Shown here piece by piece: positions 1-11,400 of a stretch of 64,000 nucleotides of DNA. The position numbers were made by a program, and so were the translations under genes. The stretch is from Phyllostachys edulis (Eukaryota; Streptophyta; Magnoliopsida; Poales; Poaceae): the NCBI GenBank assembly GCA_036346405.1, contig CM070553.1, forward strand, positions 71,798,976 through 71,862,975. The letters are read 5' to 3'. The notes beneath the pieces were generated by a model. That model ran no database searches. It was not told where the DNA came from and worked only from the letters and a program-made list of their open reading frames with translations. Position 1 is the first letter of the stretch. Each line of letters starts with the position of its first letter.

Positions 1-908
1 TCCTCGTCTGGAGCGAGGCCCCGGGCTCGACACACCGCTCGCCAGAGGTGCGCGAGCAGGGACTGCAATGACGAGATGGTGGCCGTGGCTTGGCCAGCCA
101 TCTCGGCGTTCGCCTTCGCCTTCAGCTTCCTTATGCTCTCCCCGGAGAAATGGAAGAAGCACTCCTGTACCGGCGGGTACACGCCACGCCGGACAATGTC
201 CTCCAGCTTGCCGAAGGGTAGAGGGATCGGCACGGGGCACGTGTCGAGGAACCACCTCTCGAGCACCGGCAACGGCGTGGAGATCTGGCAGCCTTCGCCG
301 CCGCCGCCGCCGCTTCGGTTGATCTCCGACCAGGTGTTGAACAAGTACCAGAAGGTTGCCCCATCGGCGACGCCGTGGTTGAGAGACATGGCGATGAAGA
401 TGCCGTCGGCGAGCTCCGTGACCTGAGCGGCCAGAACCGGGCGGCAGTCCACGATGGCGTCCGTGCCAAGCAGGCCATTGAGTGGGAAGAACGACCACAC
501 CACCCGTGGGATGTAAATTGAGGTGGTGATGTCGGCGACGGTGACGCCAGGCGCCACGGCGTGGACGAACTCAGCGCCTTCGTCGTTGCAGCAGAGCGAA
601 ATGGCGAGGCTCGGAGGCGTCGCCCCGTCGTTGATCTCCGTGACGGTGAGGCGACCGGCCAAGGGGTGGAAGCGGCCCAAGGCGCACGCGAAGGACGACA
701 CGAGGTGTTCGACGGCGTGCTGGCCACCGGTCGGAGGCTTGGGCAGGAGAACGCCCTTCTGGATGTAGTCCACGGTGATCATTCGGAGATCCCACGGCGT
801 CAGGTGGATGGTCTCAGGCTCCAGCGGCACGACGTTCCGCGAGCTCGTTGACTCCGGCCTGACCATGCGCCGGGACATGACCCGGAAGCCGGCGGTGGAG
901 CCTTCCAT
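1..908 (-). CDS. BAHD acyltransferase, 5' part (3' end beyond window)
   Basis: The ATG is at 908 on the minus strand and the frame stays open for 302 codons to the window edge, so this is the N-terminal two thirds of a single-exon protein. It belongs to the BAHD family, soluble enzymes that transfer an acyl group from acyl-CoA to an alcohol or amine in secondary metabolism. The catalytic HxxxD motif reads HGVAD at residues 178-182 (near 363-377), close to its usual place. The N-terminal stretch with LTPWDL and the later SSLQSLLAHLWRAV segment are family-typical and resemble the group annotated as uncharacterized acetyltransferase At3g50280-like. The C-terminal DFGWG motif should lie outside the window. 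Coding DNA is GC-rich, as in many grass genes. No frameshift is visible. The substrate cannot be told from sequence. Confidence 0.9.
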   Translation of the reverse strand, partial: MEGSTAGFRVMSRRMVRPESTSSRNVVPLEPETIHLTPWDLRMITVDYIQKGVLLPKPPTGGQHAVEHLVSSFACALGRFHPLAGRLTVTEINDGATPPSLAISLCCNDEGAEFVHAVAPGVTVADITTSIYIPRVVWSFFPLNGLLGTDAIVDCRPVLAAQVTELADGIFIAMSLNHGVADGATFWYLFNTWSEINRSGGGGGEGCQISTPLPVLERWFLDTCPVPIPLPFGKLEDIVRRGVYPPVQECFFHFSGESIRKLKAKANAEMAGQATATISSLQSLLAHLWRAVCRARGLAPDE

Positions 909-1595
909 TTTGATTGCCGCCAGAGTTAGTTCGGAGTGCGGCTAAGCAGAGGCCGGAGGTTGTTTGCCTCCCTTGTCAAAAATAGCGCCTCTGCGAAAAC
1001 GAATTATCTGGGGGAGGGCCCGGGCAGGGGATGATGTGTGGAGAAGGAGAGGCCTCCATATAATTTATTTGGGAAACGTTACTCTCGTACGCTCATTTAA
1101 TTTCTTACCTACTCCACTTCAATCCACTCTAAAAAAACATCAGCGATTCACACACGCATTCAATTCCATCTACCCTCCCCAGTCCCCACCTACTCTGCCT
1201 CAAACACTCCACAGTGCAGCTACTTTTTAATGCATTTCCCTTCTCCATCTCTCTCCCTCTCATCTCTATCTCAAACACTCGTACCACAGAGCGCAGCACA
1301 ACCAGGCAGGCGATGAGGAGAGGAGGTAGGCCGGCCAGCAGGCGACGAGGAGAGGGGGTGTCACGGTACAGACGCGCTATGGGCGTGTCGCGTCGTCGGG
1401 AGGGGGTGGGGGTTGCACCGCACCACTGACCGGTGGCACCTCTGCCACGACGACGGGGCTCCGCCGCCTACGCCTCTGCTTCGCTTGGGCCACGCGCCGC
1501 CGCTGCAGAGGCCACTTCCGCTACGGCCACCTCTCTGGTGCCGGCCAAGTCCGCTGCTTCCTTTTTTTTATTGACAATTTTGTAGATCCTAAATA
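909..1595. other. Upstream region of the acyltransferase gene
   Basis: No gene is recognised here. The stretch next to 908 should hold the 5' UTR and promoter of the minus-strand acyltransferase gene. An AT-rich spot at 1056-1063 reads TTATATGG on the minus strand, about 150 bp before the ATG, and is a weak TATA candidate. From about 1300 to 1560 the DNA is GC-rich with CGACG and GGCG runs and only short non-conserved reading frames. Confidence 0.4.
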
Positions 1596-1830
1596 TTGCG
1601 TCTGAGAATGTTGCGACCATTGAAAATTTTTGTTGCAACCGTTGAAAATTTTTGTTGCAGGCGTTGAAAGTTTTTGTTGTAGGCGTTGAAATTTTTTGCT
1701 GTAGCTCGTGATGTTGTTGCGTCTGAGAATGTTGCGATCGTTGAAATTTTTTGTTGCAACCGTTGAAATTTTTGTTGTGGGTGTTGTAACTTTTTGTTGC
1801 AGGCGTTGAAATTTTTTGTTGCAGTGCGTG
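1596..1830. repeat. GTTGC-rich minisatellite, left part
   Basis: Two copies of a roughly 121-bp higher-order unit are present. Each starts with a shared 21-bp block (1596-1616 and 1717-1737) and continues as about four degenerate 22-bp units of the form GTTGAAATTTTTTGTTGCAG. The array is cut at 1830 by the solo LTR, and GTTGC-rich sequence resumes at 4045. Reading frames across it encode low-complexity peptides and are not genes. Similar GTTGCA-rich tracts occur inside DNA transposon remnants in grasses, but I see no terminal inverted repeats that would prove that here. Confidence 0.8.
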
Positions 1831-2317
1831 TGTAACACCCTGGCTATTCGGAAGCCAAGATATCACCTAAATACTCTAACAACCAACCATAATGGGAAAG
1901 AATTTGAATAATTTATCATCTAATGGCATAAACAGATCAATAATTAACAGGACCATGGCATGAAAAGAATCTGAATCCAAATACTTATATCAAAAGAGGT
2001 GATCGAAGTTCACACACGTAAATAAATCAACCATCACCGGAGAAGGTATCCTTCCTTCACCATCTAAATTTATTTATTACAGTTCATCGTTAATCAAAGT
2101 ACGCAAGCAGAAATAATTCAACCATAATATGGAGAATGTATCCTTCCTTCACCATTTAAATTTATTTATTACAGTTCATCAATTTAATGACTGAAAGATA
2201 GAAACTAAATCATATTGTTGAACTTGAATATGATGAATTGCATGATTAGTGCGTGTCTACTCCTCCCGATAGAGCCATCAACAAAGGATCACCTAAATTA
2301 AACAAATAAAGCAAGAA

Positions 2318-2332
2318 TGAGTCCGAGACTCA
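2318..2332 (-). other. Conserved LTR stem-loop, solo LTR version
   Basis: TGAGTC and GACTCA form a perfect 6-bp stem around a CGA loop, 487 bp from the LTR's TG end and just after AGCAAGAA. The same relative position in A, B, G and J carries a stem with different but still complementary bases. Confidence 0.65.
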
Positions 2333-3860
2333 GCAAGTACAGTGAGTAAATAGAACATACAACAAACATTAACAAGCCAACATCATTGAACAATATGAAG
2401 AAATCACAGAATAAGTATTTGAATGAACAGAATGAATGGAGTGAATGAAATGAAGGGACTACACACATGCATATACCGGTATTGCTAGTGACACACCCGT
2501 CGGTGTTCACTTAAGCCCACATTTAACAAAATGCGGGGATCCAAGTCCCGTATGAAGAACGTTTCATACGGGTGTCCCAAACTGCCCATATTGGAATGGT
2601 GGGGCCCACATTGGAATGGTGGGTCTTACGTGCCCATTCTGGAATTAATGGGTCTCTTTAATCCACTCCCGTGGATGAAACATGAATAACGAATGCATGG
2701 CATGAAATATGTATATTGAAAAGATATACTCTCGAATCATGGAGATAACACACATATGAAAGGAACATGAACTTAAACAATATCATGGATCTTAGAAAAA
2801 CACAGGTCAACATCAAGCATTCAACATTTACTAATTATCGTAACATCAAGGTATTTGCCTTCATGATGCGATGCGTTAGGAGGCAATGGCGGTGCTTCTA
2901 AACCTGAAGCCTCTCCGCCTACACAATATATATTCGAAATAAGAACGACATATAACAGGGCGCTTCCATTAACGTTCTATAACGCCTTCCCAACAACCCA
3001 CAAATAACTAACTAGATCTAATATGAAAACAGACGACACGATCAAGGAACTGATTCTGGACAGCAGCACGGAATCACTCATATCTAACGATCTGGGACTC
3101 GGAACGAGGTAAGCCCAGATCCTGTGGAAACGTAACGAACATAGCTACAAAAACCTAGTTGGTGAGATCACCCAATTCGGCCAAAATAAATATACTACAG
3201 GTAGATGAACTTGAAAGACACAATCTGTCCTGACGAAACGGGCAGCAGTAAAGAAAATAACACAACTATTGATCTACAACTCCGATTAATGCGTTCTTTA
3301 ACATTCTGGAAAGCTTATAAAAATGTCTACAATAACCGAGTTGGGTGAAAACCCTGATTCTTCCATTAACATGAATATAATTTACAAGGAAAGTTGACAG
3401 TTCAATCACGTCAGAATTCTGGACAGCAGGAATAAAACTATCATAACTTTTGACTCGTATGTCGGAATTAGGTGTTCTTGGCATCCACGGAAATATAAGA
3501 ACAGAATCTAAATGTCTCTAGAAGGTGGATATCTCCAATTCGGCTTCTAAGAACCCTAAATCGGCTAAGCAACCTACTGGACAGAATTGAAAGTCTACCG
3601 GCAGCAAAACGATCCATCCCGATTAATCGAATTTGCAACTAATCCTCATCAAACAGCGGGGAAAACACTTTGTTACCCTTGAAGAACCTAGGAAGACGAT
3701 GAACGACAACCCACGAAGAGGATCTTCTTCTTCTCCTCCTTTCTCTACCCTCCTTCTTCCTCCACGGTCGGCCACCAAAGCAGGAAACGACGACGCTGAA
3801 AGATGGCAATGCGGGGAGGCGGAGCACTATAGAAATGTGCACTGTAGCAGGCGGTGAAGG

Positions 3861-3885
3861 TACTGTAGCACGCCGTGCTACAGTA
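3861..3885. other. Perfect 11-bp hairpin in the solo LTR
   Basis: TACTGTAGCAC at 3861-3871 and GTGCTACAGTA at 3875-3885 are exact reverse complements separated by GCC. The motif CTGTAGCA also occurs alone at 3842-3849. It lies about 155 bp from the right end of the LTR. Confidence 0.8.
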
Positions 3886-4044
3886 ACTAGGGTTTGGAGG
3901 AAAAGGGCACCTCCCCCCTTGGGCCTCCTAGGTCAAGGCCTGAGGCCCAGGTTCCCGAAAAAGGCAAAAAAAACTCCCTTTTTAATCTATTAATTTCTGT
4001 TGGATACTTCCTTTGCTAGAATAAATTCGAGGTATTACAGCGTG

Positions 4045-4260
4045 ATGTTGCAAGTTGCGTACTTTTCCTGATGTTGCACCATCTTTTTTTATATGTTGCA
4101 TCAAGTGAAAAAAAATGTTGCATACTTTTTTTTCGATATGTTCTTAATTTTGTTACGTGTGATTATTGCAAGATGAATTTTTAACGCATCCTTTCTAGAT
4201 GTTTGTTCCTCTTCTTTGAAATGTACATACAAATTTTGATATATTGCGCATGGTCTACAT
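4045..4260. repeat. GTTGC-rich minisatellite, right part
   Basis: ATGTTGCA-type words recur (for example near 4046, 4071, 4095 and 4114) in AT-rich DNA directly after the second GCGTG copy. Together with 1596-1830 this was one continuous repeat tract before the solo LTR inserted. No gene is seen. Confidence 0.6.
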
Positions 4261-4730
4261 TTTTTATTGCGTATAGCATATGGCAGTATTGGCGCTTGGG
4301 CGTACGACGCCGACGCTCGGACCGTACGTCCGAGTGCTAGTTGCGCCCAATTTATTTTCATCCTCTGCTCCCACACTCCTCCGGTATAAAGAGAGATAGA
4401 GCGTATTTTGGTAAATATATATTACTATAATCTGTACTGATAAATAAGTTGATTTACTTATAAATGTAATCGGCGATAGAACCATGATTGTTTTGGACAA
4501 TCAAGTACATGCACAGGAAGCCCAATTCAGACTTGGAATGTATGTTTTTTTTTTTTGAGGAATTTCAAAGGAATCTAATTATATGGGAAAATTCTTTTAT
4601 GCTATTTTTCGGAAAACCCCTTGCGATCTCACAAAAACACCTGCGCCTCCAACACACCCTCCCGTACCCCTTCATCTTCGTGCCTCCAGCAGCCTCACGC
4701 GCTTCCTTCCCTTGCGACGCCGCCCTCACT
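4261..4730. other. Intergenic DNA with short inverted repeat
   Basis: AT-rich DNA with no supported gene. At 4316-4334 a 19-bp near-palindrome has CTCGGAC and GTCCGAG arms within a CG-rich patch (4300-4345) that contrasts with its surroundings. Such patches often mark DNA-transposon ends in grasses, but no matching partner was found to the left of the GTTGC tract. Confidence 0.4.
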
Positions 4731-5166
4731 CGCCCGCGCCTCCTTCCCTTGCGCCACGACTCGGCTCTCCACAAGGCCGATTGTTCCCTTGCGCCACCGC
4801 CGACGCCGCCCGGCCACGGTCTCTTCTCCTCTCCGGCAGGCATTAGGGTTAGAGTTCCCATCTCCGCCCTCCTGGTTGCGCACCGCCTCTCGGTTCCCGG
4901 CCGATGGCCGCCACTCGCCTCTCCCCCCGACGCCCCACCTTCCACCTCGCCGGCCTCGGCGCCGCTTTCATTCGCCCTCCCGGCATTGACGGCGCCGATC
5001 GCCACTCGCTTGCGCTGCCGCTGCTTCGCCCGTGCCTCCTTCCTTTGCGCCGCCGACTCGCTCTGCGCGGCGCCGACATTTGCTTTGCGCCGCCGACGCC
5101 GCCTCGGCCACGGTCTCTTCTCTTCTCCGGCAGCATTAGGGTTAGAGTTCCCATCTCCGCCCTCTC
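4731..5166 (+). repeat. GC-rich direct duplication upstream of the SAM exon
   Basis: Two copies of about 140 bp (4731-4872 and 5027-5166, offset about 295 bp) share CGCCGACGCCGCC, GGCCACGGTCTCTTCTC and a segment with ATTAGGGTTAGAG. This looks like a duplicated 5' UTR or first-exon region of the downstream gene. Long reading frames on both strands here come from the high GC content and are arginine-, serine- or proline-rich, without domain features. Confidence 0.6.
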
Positions 5167-5214
5167 TCAGGCTGCCGCGCGCCTCTCTGCCCTCGATAAA
5201 TTGTTCACTTGCAG

Positions 5215-6416
5215 GATGTGGGGTTATGGTTGGAAGAGATAAATCTTGGTGGCTATCGCCAAGCATTTGAAGAAAATGGTGTCAATGGAGAGTATCTAGA
5301 AAGCCTGTCCATGTTTACTACAGAGCAGATTCTGCGATTTATCAGGCGGTGCCATATGAAATGGGGAGATTTTATCACACTTTGTAAAGAGTTGAGGCGC
5401 ATTAAAGGTTCGAATTTCTGCTGCCTACTCTAGTCTTTAGCTTTCAAGAAAGAGTTTACCTATGCATAATCTTGTCACAGTTCGAACTTTTTCAGTTAAT
5501 TTTTGGGTTAGCAAAGCATGTGGCAAGCAGCTAGTGAAAAATAAATTTTCTTTTCCTAACATTACTTATCTATTTTCAGTGAATGAAATACTGAAATAAT
5601 CAAAATAGCAAAGTAAAGCTCTAAGCAGCTCATTTATCAAGGTTATAGATGTTGATGCAAAGTCATTATTCTCCATGTTGGCAACTTGGCATCAATAAAT
5701 TCTTGTTGTGTCCCCATCAAAAAAGAAATTTCTTGCTATTGTTTCGGTGACTTGTCATAAATGATTAGTATATAAATATGGCTGGCATAGAAATGCCAGG
5801 CAGACAGTTTTCTGTAGTGTGTGACAAGCTTTATGGTGGTATTGTCTCACATTTAGCATTGTCATTAATCCTTATTATGTTAACAACAACGTGATTCCTT
5901 CTCCAGAAAATTAGACAATTTGATTTGATTAAGCATGATCAATTTCAAAGTTTAGCTACAGATTAAGCACCGTAACTACATTATCACATGCCTGTTTTAG
6001 TTTTTTGGATCCCTAATCTTCAAAATGTGGTTTGAGCTCGGTACATTTAGCACAGTAACAGAACACAGAATATTATGCCAAGTACCATTTGTTTTCCGAA
6101 CCTTTGAGAAATTCAATTACATGTGGTGCAATGCAAAAGCCAAAAATGAAGTACAATGAAAGTTACTAATATGTTTCAATCCTTACAAGTATGATAAGTG
6201 CTACCATTCTGCTTCTATCCTTACTTCCCTTTTGTAAAATATTTTATCATGATGGAATCTGGAAGATAACTTGACAATTCCTATATGCCATGCATGTTTA
6301 CATCTCAAAATGCTTAACTGATTGTTTGCCCTTACTCATGCCTATCAGTAGTGTTCGTGAGGGTGGCCAAGCGGAACCGGCAGTCCCGAGTCGTCTCCCT
6401 GAAGCTCGAACCTTAA
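5215..6416 (+). CDS. SAM-domain protein, two 3' exons (partial gene)
   Basis: Exon 5215-5407 follows an acceptor (TTCACTTGCAG) and ends at a donor (AAAG|GTTCG). It encodes 64 residues of a sterile alpha motif domain, from DVGLWLEE through RFIRRCHMKWGDF to CKELRRIK. SAM domains are small helical bundles for protein-protein contacts. Exon 6349-6416 follows ATCAG and completes a Val codon in phase, then encodes VVFVRVAKRNRQSRVVSLKL and stops at TAA 6414-6416. From memory of the plant family, this basic tail is the usual C-terminus, but a short block normally between the SAM domain and the tail is not seen here. An in-frame TAA at 5197 shows that coding must enter by splicing, and no upstream coding exon is identified. 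It may be a gene with undetected 5' exons or a fragment. Confidence 0.7.
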
Positions 6417-6903
6417 CAGCTTTGCATCAGCTGCTGCTCAGCCATCGCGTTGCGCTATTACCTTACACGCCGACTTTGTCAGAAGACGCAGCACACTGTA
6501 CCTTAGTAGTCCTCAGTGGTCTGGGGAGCTGTTTTAGCTGTAGAAGCAACAGTGTGCTACGTGTACTGTGTAAGTGTAACCTGTGTGTATTTGTTGATTT
6601 GTTTTTCATATATAGGGTTGAGAATTCGAGATTCTAACCTGGTGTGGACAACAAGAAGTCAAGAACATACATATATTGTGCAGATGGTTGTTCTCAGTTT
6701 ACCATCGCTGCTTGCCCTCAAGCCTGAACCCCAGAAGAATTTATCCTTTTTGTGTTATTGTTCTGTCGGTTGAAGTTGTCGTTCTATATCTTTAGCTGCA
6801 GTGTTTCTCCTGGTTGGTTCTACTTCTATTTGTATCTGCCTTGGAAATTACTGACAATACAAGCACTTGGTTGGTGTTTGTGATCATATCAGAGCAACAA
6901 AAT
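6417..6903 (+). other. 3' flank of the SAM gene up to element A
   Basis: This 487-bp stretch continues in the style of a 3' UTR, with T-rich and TGTG-rich DNA. Possible splice signals occur around 6568-6620, but no coding potential is convincing. It ends at the TG of element A's left LTR (6904). The five bases before it (6899-6903) are AAAAT. A matching right-hand TSD cannot be tested because A's right end is lost. Confidence 0.5.
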
Positions 6904-8080
6904 TGTGAGGATCCCGGTTTATTAGGCTTGTAATACTTAGTCATCCATTGACCCTAGCATCACAAACATAATAACCCGTGTCTTCGAGATATGTATGCTT
7001 CCCAGAAATGCAGTATACATACCTCTTTACAAAATCATGCATCAAGTTCTTACAAGACATAGAACCAAGCACGAACTAGAATAAAAGACGTACATAATAT
7101 AGAGAGAGTTATTACAAGAGGAGAGGCCAACAGGCCAAACAACAAATACAAAACTAAAATAAACAGCGGAAGCAAAAGTGCCATAAGATGGCTATAAACA
7201 AAAGCCAATTAGTGTGCCTTTACCCACAAGGCAACCAACCGGACCGCCAAGCTAGTCGTCAAACCCGAAGCACATCTCACAAGAGTGAAGCCCTTAGGAC
7301 TCACCTTCTTTCTCTGCAACAAAGTTATTAAGCAAAGCAAATGAGTACAAAAATGTACTCGCAAGACTGACGTGTAATATAACAGAACTATAGTTTAACT
7401 ACATGCAAGCTTTATTTAGTGGATGAGGCTTTGGACTCATTTTAGCATAAAGCAAGTTTTCCCTTTGCAATAATGTAATAGATTTAAAGCAATTTGACAA
7501 AGCATTTTTTTTAAATGTTGAAGTATCAACGATACAATAATAATAACAACAACAAGAACAACCTGGAAGTGACTAACCCAATAGTCACCACAAAAATAGT
7601 ATGAACATCCATTCATACCAACCATGTCAATTTTTAATTAAAAGTTGTAGTCTAGTTCTCACGGGGCGTTTCCGAGCGTGTCCATAACCTAGGACGAGGC
7701 TATTCGAATAGTTTTAACCCTGCAGGGGTGTACCAATGTACCCACACGTCAGACCGCCTTTTCGCCACATGATTTAGCACACTTCCTTTGGTATGTCGGC
7801 ACGGCTAAGTCCTACGAGACATTTCCAATGGACGATGCTAATTAAGAGCCGCAACCCACGGGGATAAGGACACATTAGACAGCCTAGCCGGTCTGCTAAT
7901 GCTCCCCTCCCACACCACACACACACATTTTCTTGTAAAACATACCAACCGACCGGCTCATAATTAACACCTCCCAAAGTAATTAGTCAAGAGAGGTCCC
8001 ATATCCCCCTCGTGTGGTTAGCACGCAAAATTGCTCAGAACGGTGGCGCAAGTAACTCGGTCCTTATTGACTCAGGTATA
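6904..8080 (-). repeat. Element A left LTR, first segment
   Basis: It starts TGTGAGGATCCCGG and matches 26836-27990 closely. Related LTR starts occur at 52673 (G) and, in reverse, at 60389-60679 (H). It stops at 8080, where element B begins, and resumes at 18770. The five bases GTATA at 8076-8080 are the left half of B's target-site duplication. Confidence 0.92.
7343..7360 (-). other. Conserved LTR stem-loop, A version (left)
   Basis: GAGTACA (7343-7349) and TGTACTC (7354-7360) pair perfectly over 7 bp with a 4-A loop, followed by GCAAGAC. The right LTR repeats this exactly at 27275-27292. It lies 439 bp from the TG end. Confidence 0.75.
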
Positions 8081-8384
8081 TGTAAGACCCGGGATTAACG
8101 TCCCAAATCCTCTGTGCATTTCTGAACTAGTCCCATGATCAGGAGCTAGTTCACACGCTTAAACAAATATGGTAACATCCATAAATCGCATAACTTTATT
8201 AATAATCAACGAGTTTATTACAACAGGGCTTACAAACCAACAATAAAAACACAATGGAAGACGAAGAAGATGTAGTAGAGTCCATTAACCGCCACGAACA
8301 ATCGATCGAAGCGGCCTAGTCGTCGAGATCCACACCGATGATGAAGTTCTTCTCCTCTAAAATTTGTTTGCAATAAGCAAGGAT

Positions 8385-8403
8385 GAGCACTACTACCGTG
8401 CTC
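8385..8403 (-). other. Conserved LTR stem-loop, B version (left)
   Basis: GAGCAC (8385-8390) and GTGCTC (8398-8403) pair over 6 bp around TACTACC, followed by GCAAGTT. The right LTR has the same structure at 14590-14608. It lies 304 bp from the TG end. Confidence 0.75.
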
Positions 8404-11400
8404 GCAAGTTACACCCACAAATAATGTAATGACATGCATACATGGATGTAACAAAGGATGGCTTAATATGGTTCTTTTGCATAAAGCAAAGATTTCCTTT
8501 AAATACTTGTACTAAGTTCCAAAGCAGTTATCCAATAATTAAAATTCATTTTCTAAATCAATTTTATAGTCGATGACATTCACACATGAATGGTGAAGGA
8601 TACCTCCTATCACAATGGCTAACCGCCCAATTCCCATTTGGATAAACCAGTTGATAAAGTCTTTTTAAAACAAATTCCAAGTCTAACTTTGAGTGGCTTT
8701 GCTAGCATGTCCATGACCATGCGACACGGCTATTCAATAGTTTTACACTCGCAGAGGTTGTACACTTTACCCACAAGACATGACTTCTCTAGTTTGTTCG
8801 GCATATATCTATGCCACCGCCACTACCTTAGGTAAGCGATCTAGAGCACATGACAAAGCCTTTACAATGCGCCATCCCACCGCATCCACCCTCAAGGGTT
8901 TCGCATCCTCCTTGGATAGAAATCCGCAGAGTTTGTAGGGGCCCCTCTTACGCCAATGGGACTAACGAGGTCATAATACGACCACCATCCGAGATGGACC
9001 CACACAATCCATGGATTGACCGCGATGGCACTTTGCAAATTAGTCACCAGTCCCCTACCCATACTCGGGACATGTGGTTGCACGATATGGCATAGCCCAT
9101 TATAGGCATAGCAAAGGAACGCCAGAGGCGGTCCTCAATTGACTTGGGTGACTTTCCACAAAACCCATGGGCCTCGATCATGGAAATGACTTCGATCCGT
9201 GCATTAACATGCACCATCCAAACAACCATTTCGCCCAAGTACAAACCATAATTTTATTTTATTTTTCTCAAATTCATTTACAACAAAACTTCCATGACAA
9301 ACCAATGCCATGGATTTTTAAACAATATTTGATTTTTGGTGAAAGTTTCCCAAATCAAACATTTTGGGTCTAAGCATTGCTAAGCATAATCTTTCTCAAA
9401 ATGTTCTAGTTCATACTATTGTATCAACTAGATTTTATCTAGGTGAGGGTTAAATGTCCAAGACTTGTCAAGAACGAGATCAAGATGTAAACCATCAATA
9501 TTGTGATAATTTAATCTTTAGTAATCCAATATCCTTTAGACCAATCTACACCATATAGGTCTATTTCTATGATTCAACTTCAAATGATCCAATATTTAAC
9601 TATACTCTAATTTTATAATCTGATATCCATCAATCCAATGATTATGTAATCCTATAATCAAATTTGTAGATAATCGATATCCAATAACAATCTATTTCTA
9701 GAATCGATATCAATAATTCAAGATTCCGACTATAGTGTCTATCTATCATCCAATCTTTATTAATCCAACATCAACAATTATCTACTTCTAAAATCCTATA
9801 TTCAATAATTGTTTATTTCTATAATCCAACCATAATAATCATGTTTTTCTAATAATCCAACATCATTCAATCCGATAATCCAATAATAATCTATGTCTAT
9901 GATTGACATCTAATATCCAACAATCATACAACTCTAATAATCCCACATCCAACCATATTATATTTCTACAATTCATTCTTAATAAGCCAATATCAATAAT
10001 TATCTATTTCTGTAATTCAACATCCATTATCTATTAATAATCATCCTCTAACTTCACCCTTCCATGCACAATCTTCTTTTATTATCTAAACTCCGACAAA
10101 TTGTAACTCCAAAATATATTGCATTCGATAAATTCTCCATACCACCTCTCTTGACAATAATTGGACATACAAAGGCATTGGGAATAACTATAAAGCTTAA
10201 AATAGAAATTTAAATTATTTGAATATAAATACGCATGCAATAATAATTTAAAACAGAATTTAAATAATTTTAAATACTGGGATTAATATGTTCAAGAATG
10301 TAACTTGCATTTCTTAATGGATTATTCTCAAACGGCGTTGAAATCCGGTCGTCCGAAGTCGTCGAAATCTATATGCGTAAACGATTCGAATTCAAATAAT
10401 ATTCAAATAAAATCCAAATAAAATCCAAAAATTATAACATAAATACTGCTAGGAAGGTATCAACTTTTTATGAATTTAGGAAGTTGAATCGAAGGAATCG
10501 GAGTTCGTATGAGAGAGAACGAAATTCCGGAAGGTTGAATGTCGCATGAAATAATAAAATTCCGAAAATTGTACTATTCATCGGAAATTATGGTTTCAGA
10601 TAACTGGGAACAAAGAAGGAGATTTAGGGCTATGGCGAGGAGTACGATGTTGAATGCGTTGAGGCGAACTCAACGGTGTTGACGGCTCGGCGAGAGGATC
10701 TTTGATGGCGACGCAGTCCAATAGAGAAATCCTTCGACGGACGGCGGCGAACGTCGGCATTATGCCAAACGGAGAGGAGTTAGCGGATGAGGTTTGTGGC
10801 GATTTGAAGAGGAATCGCGGGAACTAACGCCACCTTGGTTGTGGTGAAAAGCGCCTTGACCGGGCGGCGTGGCGACAGCAGCGCAAAATGGACCAAATAA
10901 TTAATAGAAATTAAATAAAATCTAGAAATTACAAAATAAATACTAAAAATAATAGATGAATTTAGGTGAAGGAATCAACGGATTTGGAGCTTGCATGAGA
11001 GAGAACGGATTTTTGAAAGATTAAAAGGGTCCTGTACAAAGAGGTAACGCATGACTAATAAATTGATAATGTTCATCTTCCTTTTTAGTCGAACAGAAGC
11101 AAAATATGGCCGGCGGCTTGGTCCTAATGCCGATGGTGCTAGGACAGCGGCAAGGACGAGGGAGGAAGCATCACGGAGAGCACGACGATCGCGGCCGCGA
11201 GGAGATCTGTGGGCGGCGCTAGCTAGCTCGACGGCGACGTAATCCACAAAAGAAGAAGCTTCGTCTATGGTTTAGATGATGGCGTTGTCGGCGAATCCAT
11301 GCATTCCGACGGCCGGCGAGGGGTGGAATGGAGAGAGGGGACGACGGGGATGCCGGTGCTCACCTCGGTTGTGGAGGAACATGCACGGATGGTCGGAGGC

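Larger units (their letters stand above)
1831..4039 (-). mobile_element. Solo LTR (Ty3/Gypsy type) with TSD GCGTG
   Basis: The element starts TGTAACACCC and ends GGTATTACA, giving TG...CA termini. The same 5-bp sequence GCGTG flanks it at 1826-1830 and 4040-4044. No coding domain, primer-binding site or polypurine tract is inside, so it is a single 2.2-kb LTR left by LTR-LTR recombination, or a very small non-autonomous element. Orientation is assigned minus because the stem-loop at 2318-2332 and the TGTAA(C/G)ACCC start match the minus-strand elements A and B. It landed in the GTTGC minisatellite. Confidence 0.88.

Noticed and set aside
131..795. Frames overlapping the acyltransferase on both strands
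   Set aside because: They are shadows of the GC-rich coding sequence. Only the frame with HGVAD and family blocks is supported.
1596..4260. CRISPR-like interpretation of the regularly spaced GTTGC repeats
   Set aside because: Units are degenerate 22-mers with no unique spacers, in a eukaryotic genome.
4488..5270. Long plus- and minus-strand reading frames (up to 260 codons) over the GC-rich duplication
   Set aside because: They overlap on both strands, are Pro/Arg/Ser-rich, show no domain, and are explained by high GC content with few stops. The SAM exon uses another frame and a splice site.
9044..9373. Small frames that recur identically at 15254-15583
   Set aside because: Exact repetition reflects the two LTRs of element B, and there is no protein family or coding signal.
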